Shown: positions 12,420 to 25,170, counted from the first letter of the stretch. The stretch: DNA of 64,000 nucleotides from Euwallacea fornicatus (GCF_040115645.1 NC_089546.1:3693001-3757000); one strand, 5' to 3'. Numbers and translations: made by a program. The notes: generated by a model not told the origin, from the letters alone.

Positions 12420-12620
12420 AAACTTTGATTTGATGTGACTTTGATTTAATGTTTATCTCCCGTGCCATTTAAGATTTTTGAACGTTTGCCACCCCGTTTA
12501 GGGGGATGATTCTGCACCTACAAATTTGTGATACAAAAATGTCCCTCTTAAAAGTAAAATTGACATTTCTCGAGATTCTCTGACGAGAAAAAATTCCATC
12601 CAAGATATTTCAGGTTGACA
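12420..12620 (-). repeat. Orphan diverged TIR related to the element at 1-2190
   Basis: GCCATTTAAGATTTTTGAACG and the following sequence track the right TIR at 2040-2150 (CCATTTAAGATATTTGAGAGG, then TCCCTCGATAACAAAATTGAC against TCCCTCTTAAAAGTAAAATTGAC). Upstream, GATTTAATGTTTATCTCCCG also parallels ATACTTAATCTCCTTTTCC. I found no partner arm or transposase nearby. Confidence 0.45.
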
Positions 12621-12639
12621 GTTTTAAATATACCATCCC

Positions 12640-15600
12640 GTATGTAATAACCTAGTAAACCTTTAAAGTTTTATTTCCGCAAATGCATCGATTGTTTAAC
12701 GCACTTAATGCATTTTGGAAAGCACCATTTATGCTTCAAACGGTGAAGTACCTTTTCGATTTCATGTAGAAAATGTTAACAACTGGACGTTATCTCTTTC
12801 TCTATTGAATTCAGGTGAGTACCAGTTACGTCCTAAAATCACCTGATAGCTTCCCTTTCTGTATCCGTTAAACTCGTATTTCTATTTAACCGCACCCCCG
12901 CATTGCCCTCAATTAAGTACAATTTAGAGAATCGTCGAAGAATCCATTTTATTTCTTCATATTAACCTAAATGCGGTAGTCAGCTGCTTTAACTAGTTTG
13001 CGGTCTAGTCGTAGAACTCAGGAATAATTTGTCTAATGGACTTTCCGTAGCCTTCACTTGACGTAAACATATTAACTTTGAAAGTCTGACATGGGTTAAC
13101 CCTGTTTTTATTACGCATTATCTAGTTAAATGAAGATCCATTTTATCCTACATATGTACATGTATGTATAACATTAAACCCAATTTCCCTCCACCAACTT
13201 TAGTTGATAATTAGTCTTTTGTGGTCAACCGTTGAATTAATATCAGAAGAAAATTTTAGTGTGAATGTGGGAGTATGTAAATAAATACACGTTCCTGTGC
13301 AGACCCCTCTTGGTTAGGTACCTATAAATTTATGTACGAGTTCATTTACCTTTTCGTTAGAGACAGAGAGGCGTACCTTTGATCCACAATGCGGTTTAAA
13401 TACATACTCAATCTAATAAAAGGTCATAGCAGCTCCCAATGTTCCTGTGACGGGTAGACGTCCAGAGTGCGTAACTTATCTTGACCCTTAATATTAGGGC
13501 AAATTCCCGAAAGCTATTTGTGTCTGATCCCTAGACGATCATTACCCTTTTCAATTAAGGAGGTTTACAAGAAATGGGCTTTCATTTATCTTGCCAACAA
13601 TGGTCGGACAAGGACACCGCCCTTCTTCAAATTTCCACCCTATAATGAACCCCTCAAGAAAAAGTTCTTTCTCACCTCCGTTCAAACAAGTACACAGAAG
13701 TAGCTTGACAAGTATAACGAGTGTTGTACCTGCTGATAGGAGTTTAATTAAAATTCGAGCAAGGAAGCTGAAATCGATTCGGAAATTCTCAAATTCACTA
13801 GCAATCTTATTAGAGGCACGTATAAACTTGGGAATTGAAAGTTTAATTCCTGTAAGTCAACATGTCGAGCGAAGTTTGCTATCTCATTATTGCACGCACT
13901 ATTGAGAACGAACGACATAATGGCTGTTTACGTGACATTAGGGATGAAGTGGAATTTGTGATTTATGGGGTAATCTTGAATACGAAGATGTGTGAAGGAG
14001 AGTGATTTTGAGATATATTATTTCCAAATAGGCGGGGAGGTTACGGGAAAGTACTATAATTTATTACTAACACGAATGTTTGCAGTCGAACTTTGAACGA
14101 GCTTACTGACGTAAAATTCCATTTTAGTTGACCGAATATGACCACCCTGCTCGCATTTCACACTTAAAATTTTCAAGGCCATAACCATTGTCCAATTAAA
14201 ACGCATTCCACTAACGAAACGAAACGATACGTTGAACAGCAATCTATTTTTAATAGGTATATCGTTTAATGTAAATAATTATAAAATGGCATGTTATGTG
14301 GATAAAAACTGTTTGGATTTCCGGGACAGCTCCCACCAGCAATAACCTGTGGAAATTAACATAAACTGTAAATGGTCTCGGATGAACTATTACGTTTCGC
14401 GTTTGCACAGTCAATGAATAAAATTTTAATCGGCATTTTAATATTAAAAGTTTCAACTCGTATGTTTTATGCATAAACAGCAAAAATGAGATTTCAGTGC
14501 GGGATTTGAAAATTTTTAATTTCTTATATAAATTTTTGAAAATTTGCACGAAGCGCTCACAATTCGACTTTAGGTGAAATTTAGATGGATTAGATTGATG
14601 AAAACGCCCTCTGGCAGGTATCTAGAGTGTCGGGAAAATAATTTTGACAACCCACAGAGTATAGACGGGCAAAGTTGAATTTATGATAATGACCATTTAC
14701 ACGGAGCATAGCATATACATACGTAGATCAAATTCTACCGAATTGCCTATCTTTCGGTCTCAATTATGCACCTAATTATTACTATTCATGAAATTCAAAC
14801 ATTTTATCTCCTCAATTGATTTTACCTGCTTTTAAAGCTTATCTCAGCTTTTAGCATTCACCAGAGTGAAAATTCTGTCTCTTCCGCCCCCATTTCTGTC
14901 GACACGATAAAAGATCGTACATATCTTTATATAAAATACGCGTTCAAAGAAGTTGGAACATGTGAAGAAGCTACAATTAGTTGCTATTTCCGGATGTCAC
15001 TTATCCACCTAATTACTACTGTTAATGACGGTTTATACTATTAATCTCAGGACAGCTGCAGGGCATGCTCATCTATTAGCTAAGCCCAGGCGTAGGATTT
15101 GTATCATCTTCTGAATAAGATAGATCGATTCCAAATGCGGTAATAAGACATTTTTCTTAACCTAGTTGGACCTCCCCGTTATAACTGCTTTATTATAACA
15201 CCGCATACGTACTTATACGCTGGCTGACCCCAGGCATACGATTCGGATCATCCCAAAGATAAGATTAAGCGCTGGATAAGTCCCAGAAGTAGGTTCGGGA
15301 CTTGACCGGGCCAGTATCTCCCCTTTCTATTTTTTTTCCTTTCCTTAACCGTACCAATATTGAGATTTGGTTAGTAATTGAATTAGGACCGCAATTATCC
15401 CATACCTTGTCTCAATCACTCGTATTTCAAGGTATTGATGCCTCGTTCCTTAACTTGGGCGAGTGAATTTATGTATTAAACTTTTTTGTAAATTCTTATT
15501 CATTATGTTATGTCATTGCACTGTGCCACCATAAGTGAGGCCTATTATTCAACCCTGCGTAAGCGGAGGTGGTAAATAGGATATTGATCGCTCTCCCATT

Positions 15601-16640
15601 CAACAGCTTTAAATAACGGCTCATCAATAAATGTCTCAAATAGTTGTTGAAATGTTAGAGGCGCATTGAATAGTGTTTGTTATCAATGTCTCTACTTTTG
15701 TTTAATCATCTTCGTTGCTTTGCCGAAATGAAAACTTGCAGCGGTGATCGGAAAGCATTAACAACTGCACATTTCCGACAAAATTTATGCCAAGTGCCTA
15801 TATTAGAGCGCACCTATCTCATATTTTAATAAAATTTGGGAACAACTCTGGGTTGCCTACCTACCTCTAGGAAAGTTAATTACAAAATTTCATTAAAACT
15901 TCAAGAAAGTTTCTGGCTCGCTAATTTAAATTTAACCGATTATGCTCACTTTACTTAAAGAATCTGGTGGTTTAAATGTTAGAAATTTTTGCCATTCGTG
16001 GTTATTTCCCTATATAATCGTGACTGGTTTTTTGGTAATTTATGATACTTCTGCCATTGAATATCAAATATCAAATTGGGAGAAGACTATGTGAAATTTT
16101 TCACACGGATATAATGTCAAAATACATATTATAAGCTAATTTGTATAGAAAATATGTACGTTACAATTTCATCAAATGATGGACATTCGGAAATCTGACA
16201 TCTTGCCCATAAATTTCCTTTACATCACTGTAGACGATAGATGCATTTTTACTCATCAAACATGCAAGTTTCCACCCAATAAATCAATAAAAAGACAAAT
16301 TACGTATAAACTTCCCGATGAGGACCTCACACATATCCTGTTATAGCCAGCATTTTTATCCTGGAAATATCTCTATCTCAAATTTATTATGACATGGCAA
16401 CATGATGTGGGTCGCAGAAGACGTGAGAGACTTTGAAATAAGATTAGGATTCTGGCGTAAGGGATTAAGGGGGTTTACGTCGTTGTGAAGGGTGGAAAAT
16501 AATATTTTGGAAGGGTGCGTTGTTGTATTTTATATAATTTTATATCTTAATTTAAGGAGCTTGCTGAACGGATTTTTAGGGAACGATAGATTTAATTGAT
16601 TCGTCAAATATAAAATGTATTGCGTGTAATAGAATCTAAC
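12640..16640. other. No gene recognised; non-repetitive-looking spacer
   Basis: About 4 kb with no recognisable protein family on either strand and few low-complexity tracts. It contains scattered TAATTA cores and one block at 13,541-13,580 that resembles 19,139-19,175. Composition looks less repeat-like than neighbouring intervals, as expected for intron or regulatory DNA, but that is only an impression. Confidence 0.4.
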
Positions 16641-16751
16641 AGGGATCCACCAAAATTATTGTCCGTTTTCTGGCATGGAAAGTCGGCTATTTTACAACTC
16701 ATTAAAGGTTGGTACAATGATGTAAAATTAGACACAAAAACGATTTAAAAT

Positions 16752-17470
16752 GTGATTAAAAAAACATCATTAAACCAGGAAGAGTACGTTATATTACCGG
16801 CTGCTGAATTTCCCGAAACATCGGTTTGCAAAATTAAACATACCACAGGTATTCCAAAATCAACAGTTAGGTTTGATTTATGCAAACAAAGGTACTGTCG
16901 CTTTCACTTTGGAATTCTCGGAGATTCTGATCCGGTAATAAGGAAAGCCAAGGAACATTCTGCAAATAGTACACACGGAAACATGCAGGTCATTAAAATT
17001 TCTGATGAAACTCAAATAAAAAACAATCGAATTTTCAGCTGAAGAACTCATTAATAGTCCAAGGAGAAACTCTCTATCTAGAGGATCAACAAGGTTTGTG
17101 ATTAACATTTTACTGAAAAAGAGTTTGGAGGAACCCTTAAATAATCTCCCATTGAATTTAATATATAACTGTTATTTTAAGCAGAATACCGTGCCTGGAC
17201 ATAATTCAAGAGCTGTAGAAGAATAACTATCGGATATATTTTCTGGAATATCGATAAATATACCCACACAGAGCATCTTTGTCCAACCCGTTCTCTGAAC
17301 CTTATCCCATAAATTTATTTTTCTTTGAGGCTACATCAAAAATCATATTTATTTCCATATTTTTGAGACGAGCGAACTAGGTAAGATACTTCTCGACTCT
17401 TTTGAAAATCTCGCACCAAATATGTGGCTTAAAGCTTCAAGAAACTTCGAAAACAAATGATCTTACTTAT
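16752..17470 (+). pseudogene. IS630-type transposase relic
   Basis: The head reads FPETSVCKIKHTTGIPKSTV (about 16,808-16,870), matching the helix-turn-helix of this family (RSIRQIExxTGIPKSTVxRIL). A later frame reads FKQNTVPGHNSRAVEE (about 17,180-17,225), equivalent to FQQDGAPGHNSRxVRE, then IFSGISINIPTQSIF and GYIKNHIYF (about 17,240-17,350), equivalent to IFPGRWIG and GYIKNxVY. The second catalytic Asp is Asn. The catalytic-domain start and the Asp-bearing WPARSPDL block are too eroded to read. I found no convincing TIRs. It is clearly inactive. Confidence 0.6.
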
Positions 17471-17479
17471 GTAACTAAA

Positions 17480-19460
17480 GGTGTAATAGGAAGTTATCTT
17501 AAAATTGCCAAAAGAAATTTTCCAGGGCCGTATTTGGGAAAAAAAAGTTAATGATCATTCTTAACAAACGAAATTTCACAGTATATTTTTTGTTACTGTC
17601 ATGTTGAAGCATTACAAAAAATGCTGTTGATGTCCTTTGTTTCTTATTATAATTCGCTTTTTTTTAATTTGAAAATTTTGTTTTTTTTTCGAATTATAAC
17701 AACTAAAAAATAAAGTATAATTGTGTCGATCAATTTGCGCCATGAAACTACTCTCTTGAATGTCCAAAAATTCTTATATTTAACCAAGTCTTATCTGTTA
17801 CCGTTTATCAAATCCTCATGCTAGACGGCCTTATCTAGCGCAGCCCGTACATGACTGTGCGTGAAATATTCGCGAGTAATTCAACTTCAATAGTAGGCGC
17901 TATGAGGTAGGCGCATGAATCAGCAATTTTTGTCGTATGTGTTGTTAGTTTTTTTTACTCTTTGGACCTGAGCACGTCATTTCAGAATACAGCTCGAATA
18001 TTTGACAGAGTTTTAGTTATTTTCCTTTACTCCCACCTTCCCATGTATGCAAAAATTAAAGATAAGCTACACCGACGGCCTTATTTCTTCTAATATCATG
18101 GCTCATGAGATTAACTGAAGAAACAAATTAAATAAATTTCCTTTCCAGATATAAAACTTCTTCCCTCGTCGTGTCAATATTATTTTACCCCCATCTTCAA
18201 TGACTACGAGCCTGGAAAACAATAAATTTGAAACACAGGGACATGTTCCCTACACTTAGGACTGGATCCCTTCGACTATGGTCAACCCAGAGGCTTAAAG
18301 TAATTTTGCAAGAGGAATATTTCATCCAGGGCTGGGTATTTATTTAGGTCGAAATGAAACATTGCTGAGTTCTGCCGAAATACCGAATTTAAAATCTTGA
18401 TTTGTTACGCCAATTTCGAGTAAACCGAGTTGCGGTTGCGTTTTATTCAGTTTTGACTCTAATTTAATATCTAGCAGATTTTCGAAACGGAATTTTCGGT
18501 CTCTATTTCATCTTTACCCTTTGATCAATAAATTGGACCTGAAGCTATGAAATATTCTCTCTGTTACAGTAAGGAACAAACTTTCCTTTTCGAATTGAGA
18601 ATTGCACCTATCTCCCTTCCTCCCATTATTTTTGTAACTTTCCTCCTTTTAACCATATATCCCTTTTAATCAAAACTATTATAATTTCTAAGGCGGGAAA
18701 CTAAGGCAAGAATATATTATTGTTCTAAAAGGAATATCTTTACCCGCTTTTAACAGTTTAAGGAAATTGCGTTTAACTCGTCAAGAGAAAATGTTATGTG
18801 TCGTGAAAGGTCCCCTAATTGAGACACATAAAGGTGTCCGGAACCAGCACGGGAAAGACAAAATTACTCGAGTTACCAACCTTAAAATTTTACGATAAGG
18901 CCTCAAAGTTGCTTTAGATTTTATGCCAGCTTGGAGAACTTCTAATCAGATAGTTCAAAAGGGGACCTTAAACTTGAATACTATAGTAATTTCCGTGTTA
19001 GAGCGTGCACAAAATTAAATGGCTACATAAGCTCTAATGCAGAAATTGCATTCTGTTCTGGTCCTTTCCTGGTCATACGGTCATTTAGTAATCCGATAAG
19101 GTCAACAGAAGCTAATTAAGGGACATCCGCAGAGGATTATTTCCCCTTTCAATTAAGGGGTGCTGCAAGAATGGGAGGGCTATTAGTCTCCTCAGCTCAA
19201 TGCCCAAATCAATTGGCTGGTGGTTAGGTTTATGGAAACCGTAATAATTAGTAAAGCACGTTATAGCTAATAATGTAACCAATTCAGCAAAGTACTATTT
19301 TAGTTTCAGAATTATACAGTTCCACGTCTTTCATATAAGCTTTTTTCAAAATTTGACGTAGACGTACGTATAACATGGTCATACAACATGAAAATATGTT
19401 ATGTTATTTTTTATGTATTGAAAATAAGGTTGTTATTAATACGGATTTGAGATATGAGAA
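17480..19460. other. No gene recognised
   Basis: Spacer. A small inverted repeat TTATAATTCG...CGAATTATAA brackets two T-tracts at about 17,646-17,700. The block CCTTTCAATTAAGGGG at about 19,140 resembles one at 13,550. No coding family seen. Confidence 0.45.
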
Positions 19461-19464
19461 TAAA

Positions 19465-19720
19465 TATAACATGCAGTGTGTAATACTTGATCCGGAATAT
19501 CGAAATATCTCGAATACTAGGCATCTTATAAAGAAATGTTTGGTACAGGTAAAGTTTAAAGTAAAGTTGATTTCCCTATATCTCCCATGTGGGCACAGGG
19601 GAGGTTAACTTTATAATTTCAAAGGACAATCCCCACTTTTTTACAAATTTCGATAATACGACTAACAATTGAAAGCATTTTTCCGAAATATATTTTTCGA
19701 TTCTTCTAGAAAAAAAAAAC
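19465..19720 (+). repeat. Left TIR arm
   Basis: Inverted partner of 21,000-21,258. Contains GAATATCGAAATATCTCGAA, matched on the right by GAATATGGAAATATCCCGAA. Confidence 0.75.
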
Positions 19721-19849
19721 GCTACAATTAACGAAGTTCAAATCATATATTAAATGGCAACTTCCGCTTAAAAAAAAATATATGAGACAATAAAATGGTA
19801 ATAAAATGTGATAAATAAACAATAACGCAAACAAATAAAACATCTACTT

Positions 19850-20925
19850 TTAAACATTCTATTGTGTTTTGATGGGTGGAAAAGCTGGTAGACATGTAGA
19901 TAATGCTGTCAATCTCCGCACTCAAAATTTTCCTGAAAAACCACGGTCCCGAATTTCCGTTCCTCGTGTGATTAAAAATATTATTAATGAAGAGATTGTA
20001 AATCAGAAGAAAATAATGCGCCCAGCTAATGTGTGTAGATAAAACAATCAAATTGCAGTGCTAGATGCCGTGCCTATTTCATCCCCAAGTGAACACAGGA
20101 GAAATATCAGAATTATTAGGAATTTCTCATATGAATGTGTGGAGAATGCTGAGGGTGCATAAGGTTCATCCTTATAATACCTCTTTACGCCAAAAGGGCC
20201 ATGAGGTAGATTTTCAAAATGGTTTAGACGTTTGTGAATGGACATCTGGACAGAGCGAACGAAACCACAAAATTTTTAGTTATGCATTATCCCATCACGA
20301 GTCATCGTTTACAAATCAGGGTCAGTTATAATGCATGACATGCATTACTGGAATGTTGAAAACCCGCATTTGACTTCGACAAGTTGAACATTTGGGCCCT
20401 GGGACCGTCAACGTATGGTGTGCAATCATTGATAGTAAACTTATCGGCCTCCATATAATTGAAAACAATTTTAATGGTAAAATGTACCGGATTATATTCG
20501 AACATAAACTGCCTATATTACTCCGGGGCTGAAAATTAGAAATGTTCCGGAACATGTGATTTCAACTTGACGGTTTTCCAGCTCGTTACTCTGTGGTGGC
20601 ACGGGAAGTTCTTAATCGTAATTTTAACTGTCGATGGTCCAGCATATACGGTCTGAACTGGCCTGCCAGATCTCCAGATCTTACTTCGCCGGATTTTTTT
20701 TTTTTTGAATATCTCAAAGATCGAGTTTATAAATGAATACAAGCGACACGTGAACATATGATTCTGCGAATTGTAAACGTTTGTGCCAATATTCCAGAGG
20801 ACACACGTCCTAAATATCGAGAGACCTTTAAAATGCGGCTAAATAAGTGCATTGGCGGTCAGGGACACCATTTGGGACATTTACTTCAAATGGGAGCTAT
20901 AAAAAATTCACGTTTGCGTTAATTC
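19850..20925 (+). pseudogene. IS630-type transposase, decayed
   Basis: Head region near 19,870-19,990 (FPEKPRSRIPVPRVIKNI) resembles the N-terminal linker of this family. Next come ISELLGISHMNVWRMLR and VHKVHPYN (20,095-20,180), the helix-turn-helix followed by the usual HPYH motif. The catalytic part follows in other frames: GPGTVNVWCAIIDSKLIG (about 20,395-20,450; family VNVWxGIxxxxLIGP), FQLDGFPARYSVVAREVLN (about 20,560-20,615; second catalytic Asp kept), LNWPARSPDLTSPDFFFF (about 20,655-20,710), YLKDRVY, and a tail MRLNKCIGGQGHHLGHLLQM (about 20,830-20,890). Stops and frameshifts separate these blocks, and a poly-T run expands the PDFFF motif. It belongs to the element whose TIRs flank it. 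Inactive. Confidence 0.8.
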
Positions 20926-20999
20926 TAAAGCAGACATCAATCCCTTCGGTAAATCATAAGTGAAAGAGGTATTGATTTACGTTAATTACAGTGTTCTCT

Positions 21000-21258
21000 A
21001 GTATGAATCTAAAAAAATGTTTCGGACAAATTTTGCTTATTTTAAGCGGAATTATCTGAGTCTGTAAAACAATGGGGTCACCATTTGAAATAAAAAGTTA
21101 ACCTCCACCCCGCCCATACTGAGGTGAAGGGAGAATCAACTTTAGCGCCAATACGTGCCTCTCTTAGAATAATTAAAGCTTGACACTAAACATTTGCTTA
21201 CAGAATGCCTAGTATTCGGGATATTTCCATATTCCAGGTTAAATGTTACACAATGTAT
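21000..21258 (-). repeat. Right TIR arm
   Basis: Inverted partner of 19,465-19,720. The outer end reads ATACATTGTGTAACAT on the minus strand. Confidence 0.75.
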
Positions 21259-21263
21259 GTATA

Positions 21264-22627
21264 CTCCGTGAGAGAGAAAAAAGGACATCCCGTAAAAATG
21301 GTTTTATTTAAATAAATTTTGAAATGCATGTTTGTATATAGGAATACAAAAAACGATTAAATTTTGAGTGATATTTATCAACGTATTTAAAATTTATCAG
21401 GAATTTTAGGTTTATTTTTTACTATAAAAATTGCAATAAAATATTAACAATATGATTGCAAAATATCATTTATTTGTTTATAGTGTGTTTAAAAAGTGCT
21501 CTTAGATTAATCAAATATGCGGGACACAGAATGCAGTGAAATGTTCACCAACTGAACAAGTTTGATAGAGGTCAAATAGTGTCAAATCACCACTAGATTG
21601 AACGTACACTATAGTGAGATGTTGTCAGGTATAGTTCTAAGGAGAGCAAACAAGTAAAAGGAGAGCTATTGGAAGATCCTGAAAAACTACAGGACTTCAA
21701 GATCTCCGTCTTCGAATTATAACCCTAACAGATTGGTTCGTCTCGTCGAGAACGCTGGCAGATTGCGGAGTATAGAAGGCCCATTGGGTTTCGAACCATT
21801 TATCGTAGAATAAGAAGGTTTGGACTGATTTTTACCGTCCCCGTTTTGTGTTAAGTCTCACCTTAAATCATCGACAGTGGTACAGATACCGGATAGATTG
21901 GAATCTGGAATGGGATAATATCGTGTTTAGCGATGAATGCAGATTCGGTTTGAGTGTGCATGATGGTCGGACAAGAGTAAGAGGAAGACAGGGTGAAAGA
22001 CGGAACCCTTAGTTTACAATACACAGTCATGTCCATCAGACTTTTGGGGTAACCATTTGAGGTGCTATTGCATATAGTGGCAGGTCACCTTTACTTTTCA
22101 TCAGAGGCCGTACGACATCCCAACTATAAATTCAAAAAGTCCTGGAACCTCATCTTGTGTCTTATCTAGAAACTCTCGTTAATCCAATTTTCCGGCAACA
22201 ACATGCATGACTATATGTGGCTAGAGTAACTTTGGACTTCAAAATTCAATCAATTTGTCACCTTAGCCATCTCGATCTCCAGACCTCTCACCGATTGAAC
22301 ATGTATGAGATATTGTAGATGAAAGGTTCCATACTTTAGCCCATATCCTACACACCCTAGCGGTGCTATATAATGCTGTCCAGTTAGTCTGGAATGAAAT
22401 CCCCAAGAGGACAACAATCACCTCATTAGATTCATGTGTAGATGCGCACAGAAATGTATAAAACACTGAGGAGAACCAACAAATTATTATCATTTAAAAA
22501 ATTTTTTAACAACTAAATTTGTTTAATTTTTTAATGAAGTTTTTTTTTTGCGTAAGAATCATGCAGACCAAAAATTAATTAAATAAAACCATTTTTAGAG
22601 AGTGTTTTTTTTTTCTATATCACACAG
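21264..22627 (+). mobile_element. Tc1-type element, TA-flanked
   Basis: The ends are inverted repeats of about 55 bp: CTCCGTGAGAGAGAAAAAAG... on the left and CTGTGTGATATAGAAAAAAA... read inward on the right. Both arms then share AAAAATGGTTTTATTTAA. Each end is bordered by TA (21,262-21,263 and 22,628-22,629). The length of 1364 bp is normal for Tc1. It sits directly against the outer end of the right TIR of the element at 19,465-21,258. Confidence 0.85.
21520..22480 (+). pseudogene. Tc1-like transposase, decayed
   Basis: Family blocks in order are SRRERWQIAEYRRPIGFRTI-like text near 21,740-21,810 (frame-shifted), WYRYRIDWNLEWDNIVFSDE (about 21,880-21,940; first catalytic Asp), HDGRTRVRGRQGERRNP (about 21,957-22,010; family HDGRVRVRRRPGERRNP), HVHQTFGVTI and GAIAYSGRSPLLFI (about 22,025-22,100), LYVARV at the second catalytic site (family QDNARPHVARV), then SRSPDLSPIEHV (about 22,270-22,305) and QLVWNEIPKRTTI. 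The third catalytic residue (Glu in PIEH) is kept, but the second Asp is replaced and a stop sits beside it. Multiple frameshifts and stops occur. It belongs to the TA-flanked element around it. Confidence 0.85.
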
Positions 22628-22634
22628 TATATAT

Positions 22635-23350
22635 CTATGGATATAAAACTAGATAGAGTAGATAATGAGCCTTTAATCATTCTAAAACTCGAAACGATCG
22701 TTCATTTAATTTATATTTTTCCCCTCTTTGAAATCTTTTTCCAACGAAGCGCAGTCCTGTAATTAACCTAAATTAACACCTGGGTGATTAAGTTAAGATC
22801 GATCCCAGGAGACAGGGCCAAACGGGAGATATTTTAAATATCGTGGGTTTCATAGAAGCGGGATTTCCTATCTCCTTTAATTATAGCATGGGAGGAACAT
22901 TGTGAGTTCGATATAAGATTAAGTGAATATGGAATTTCCCTCTATAAACCGACCCATCGTTAACGTTTGTACAGTTTCCTATATAAATTATGCAACCCTA
23001 GATGTGTAAGATAGCCGTAGCTTCGATTTATCTCGGTACCATATAAATTGGTACCTGGTAAAATTGGAACCACGAACTTGTTTTCATATTTTTGATAGAT
23101 TGATATGTTCTCATTGTCGTTTTTATGAAAAACTGCATACCACGTACATCGTATATTCCTATGTTAGTGTTAGTGAAAAGTACGGACATTTGTGGACACG
23201 CACAGGACACTGAAACGAGTATTAAAAAAATAATAAAGTTTAGCATTTTGTATATTTAGTAACAATATCGTTTGTATTATATGACTTCTTACCTATATAT
23301 ATTTTCCTTTAAATGGTGCCTTGGGCTCATTTAAGTTCTTAAAAAATACT
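22635..23350. other. No gene recognised
   Basis: Spacer without a recognisable coding family. The minus strand has a 72-codon open frame at 23,028-23,246 with a hydrophobic start (LNFIIFLILVSVSCACPQ) that looks like a signal peptide, but I see no supporting splice site or homology. Confidence 0.35.
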
Positions 23351-23353
23351 ATA

Positions 23354-23574
23354 TTGGGTGTTTCCAAAAAGGTGGGCAATTTTCCGGAAATAAAAAATTC
23401 TTGTCAGAAGGTTTGTCCAAAACTTGCCCTATCGGAAGTTCAGCTCTTCGAAAACGGTATTTTATAAATAATTTTTCTTCCATTTGATAAAATTTAATTT
23501 ATTTATTTCAAAGTCATAAATTTTTTTAACAATTTCAGAGTTGGTGCATAGAATTTTCGAAACACCCTCTAAAC
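23354..23574. repeat. Short MITE-like element
   Basis: It begins GGGTGTTTCCAAAAA at 23,354 and ends TTTTCGAAACACCCTC, so it has about 13-bp inverted termini (GGGTGTTTCSAAAA). About 220 bp with no open frame. Superfamily unknown. Confidence 0.4.
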
Positions 23575-23579
23575 AGTAG

Positions 23580-25170
23580 AAATTTTAATAATTATTTCTC
23601 AATGAATGGCACTATTTCAAACCACCAGGCAACTGTTTCGGAACGATACAAGAACCCCAAAATCGAGGTTGGAACATACCTATATAGAGTTGAAACTGTT
23701 TATTTTTCCTCTCGGCTTTAATTAGGTGTTCAGCTATTTTTGAGATATTTATTATTTTCATGTTGCCATTGTGTCCTGATAAATCTAGTAACGCTGGATT
23801 TCCAAGAATATTTTTAATAGGCCGTTCGTGTCACCAAATCTTTAAAATAAAAAAACTTACTTAACTGTTATACTTCCTTTCTTGACTCATTTATCACTCA
23901 AAATTACCTTTTTTGACAAACACCTCAAAGAAACGCTCTTCTTCATATTTAGAATAAGACAAAACAAACCGTTTTTCCCAGGTTAAGGTAAAGTAGTTGC
24001 GTTCGTGATTTCTTTTATAAGTGAATCTGAAATTTTAAGTCAAAAATCTTTTCTTTCTTTTGCTCACAATAGTCGTTGTCTCGTGATTTTGATTGGCATT
24101 TTCTCTTTCCTAACACGTCCTAAAACACAAAACCTCCCAATGACAGGTCTATAATTCACAGTTAACTATTTTGATCAGATATTTGGATTGAGCACTTCAA
24201 AATGACGAGAATATCAAAATTTCATACATTTATGTTAAGTACTTAAAGAGTTACTTAGCAAAAATAGTCTCATTATGATCCTCTTTAAGCGGCCGTATCG
24301 CCGTTAGGGAGTACTTCAGCACATGTTTACTTACCAACTTGGTATTATTTTAGCATGTAAATTACGCTGTTTAAGGGTTGGCGCCTAATTATAAGACACT
24401 CTGTATATTAAACTTAAAATCTATTTACTTTCTTATGATACCCGTCTGAAGGATATTGTTGCATGATTTTTGAGTTAAATTGCGTTATGATAAACGCGAG
24501 TGAATTTAAGAATCGTTTGACTTAGAGTATTGTCGGTGTCGCATTCTCGATTTGCCTCCAAAGGTCTGACTGTTTTTACAAAACTCTCATCTTCCACTTT
24601 AAATGCTAATCTTAAGTTAGGAACGAAAGTCTTTCAGTTTTTATATGCCGCTACTCTCCCTTTATAATATTCCCCCATAATAAATACGAACCATTTTGCA
24701 CCACGTAGAGGAAACGCAATTATGGTTTCCTCCGGAAACGAGGGTTTTGTTTTAAAGAATTCCCAGAACGTTATAGACATCGTCTCCACGTAGTATGATA
24801 TGAAAAAATGGAAATTACCTCGTGATATAGGCCTTTTGGGGTAGCAAATTTGTCGTTTATCTGAAGCGGCGCAAATGTTATTTAGCTATTTACAACACGC
24901 GAATAATACGTTGTTTCTAAAGATATTATTAATCTACGTTTTTAATCCATTAACGCCCAACTTTATTATATCAATAAAACGCATTTGTGTTTTATTTTAT
25001 TTTAGGCCTTCCAGACAAAACATAAACAAACACTCTATCCGTAATTTAAATCAGTAGACCCTAAATACCATAATTTTTTTATATAAAATTTTCAGTTGAT
25101 TCTAGAAGTCGAACAGTGAAGTGTGAAAGAGTGACATTTTTTTAAGTGCACTTATTGTCTTTGTTTTTAA
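23580..25170. other. No gene recognised
   Basis: AT-rich spacer. A terminus-like string AGAGTGTCTTATAATTAGGC (minus strand) occurs near 24,405, but no partner end was found. Confidence 0.4.

Larger units (their letters stand above)
19465..21258 (+). mobile_element. IS630-type element with about 250-bp TIRs
   Basis: The left arm (about 19,465-19,720) and right arm (about 21,000-21,258) are imperfect inverted repeats. Shared blocks include TCGAATACTAGGCATC against CCGAATACTAGGCATT, GGGGAGGTTAACTTTATAAT against GTGGAGGTTAACTTTTTATT, and CAGTGTGTAATAC against CATTGTGTAACAT near the outer ends. A transposase relic of the WPARSPDL type lies between them. The right outer end abuts a Tc1 element at 21,264. 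The total is about 1.8 kb. Confidence 0.8.

Noticed and set aside
23028..23246. Signal-peptide-like 72-codon minus frame
   Set aside because: A hydrophobic start is common in AT-rich chance frames; no exon structure or homology.
23354..24408. A 1.05-kb element ending at AGAGTGTCTTATAATTAGGC
   Set aside because: Only about half of 24 terminal positions match and the similarity does not continue inward; the shorter MITE at 23,354-23,574 has better ends.
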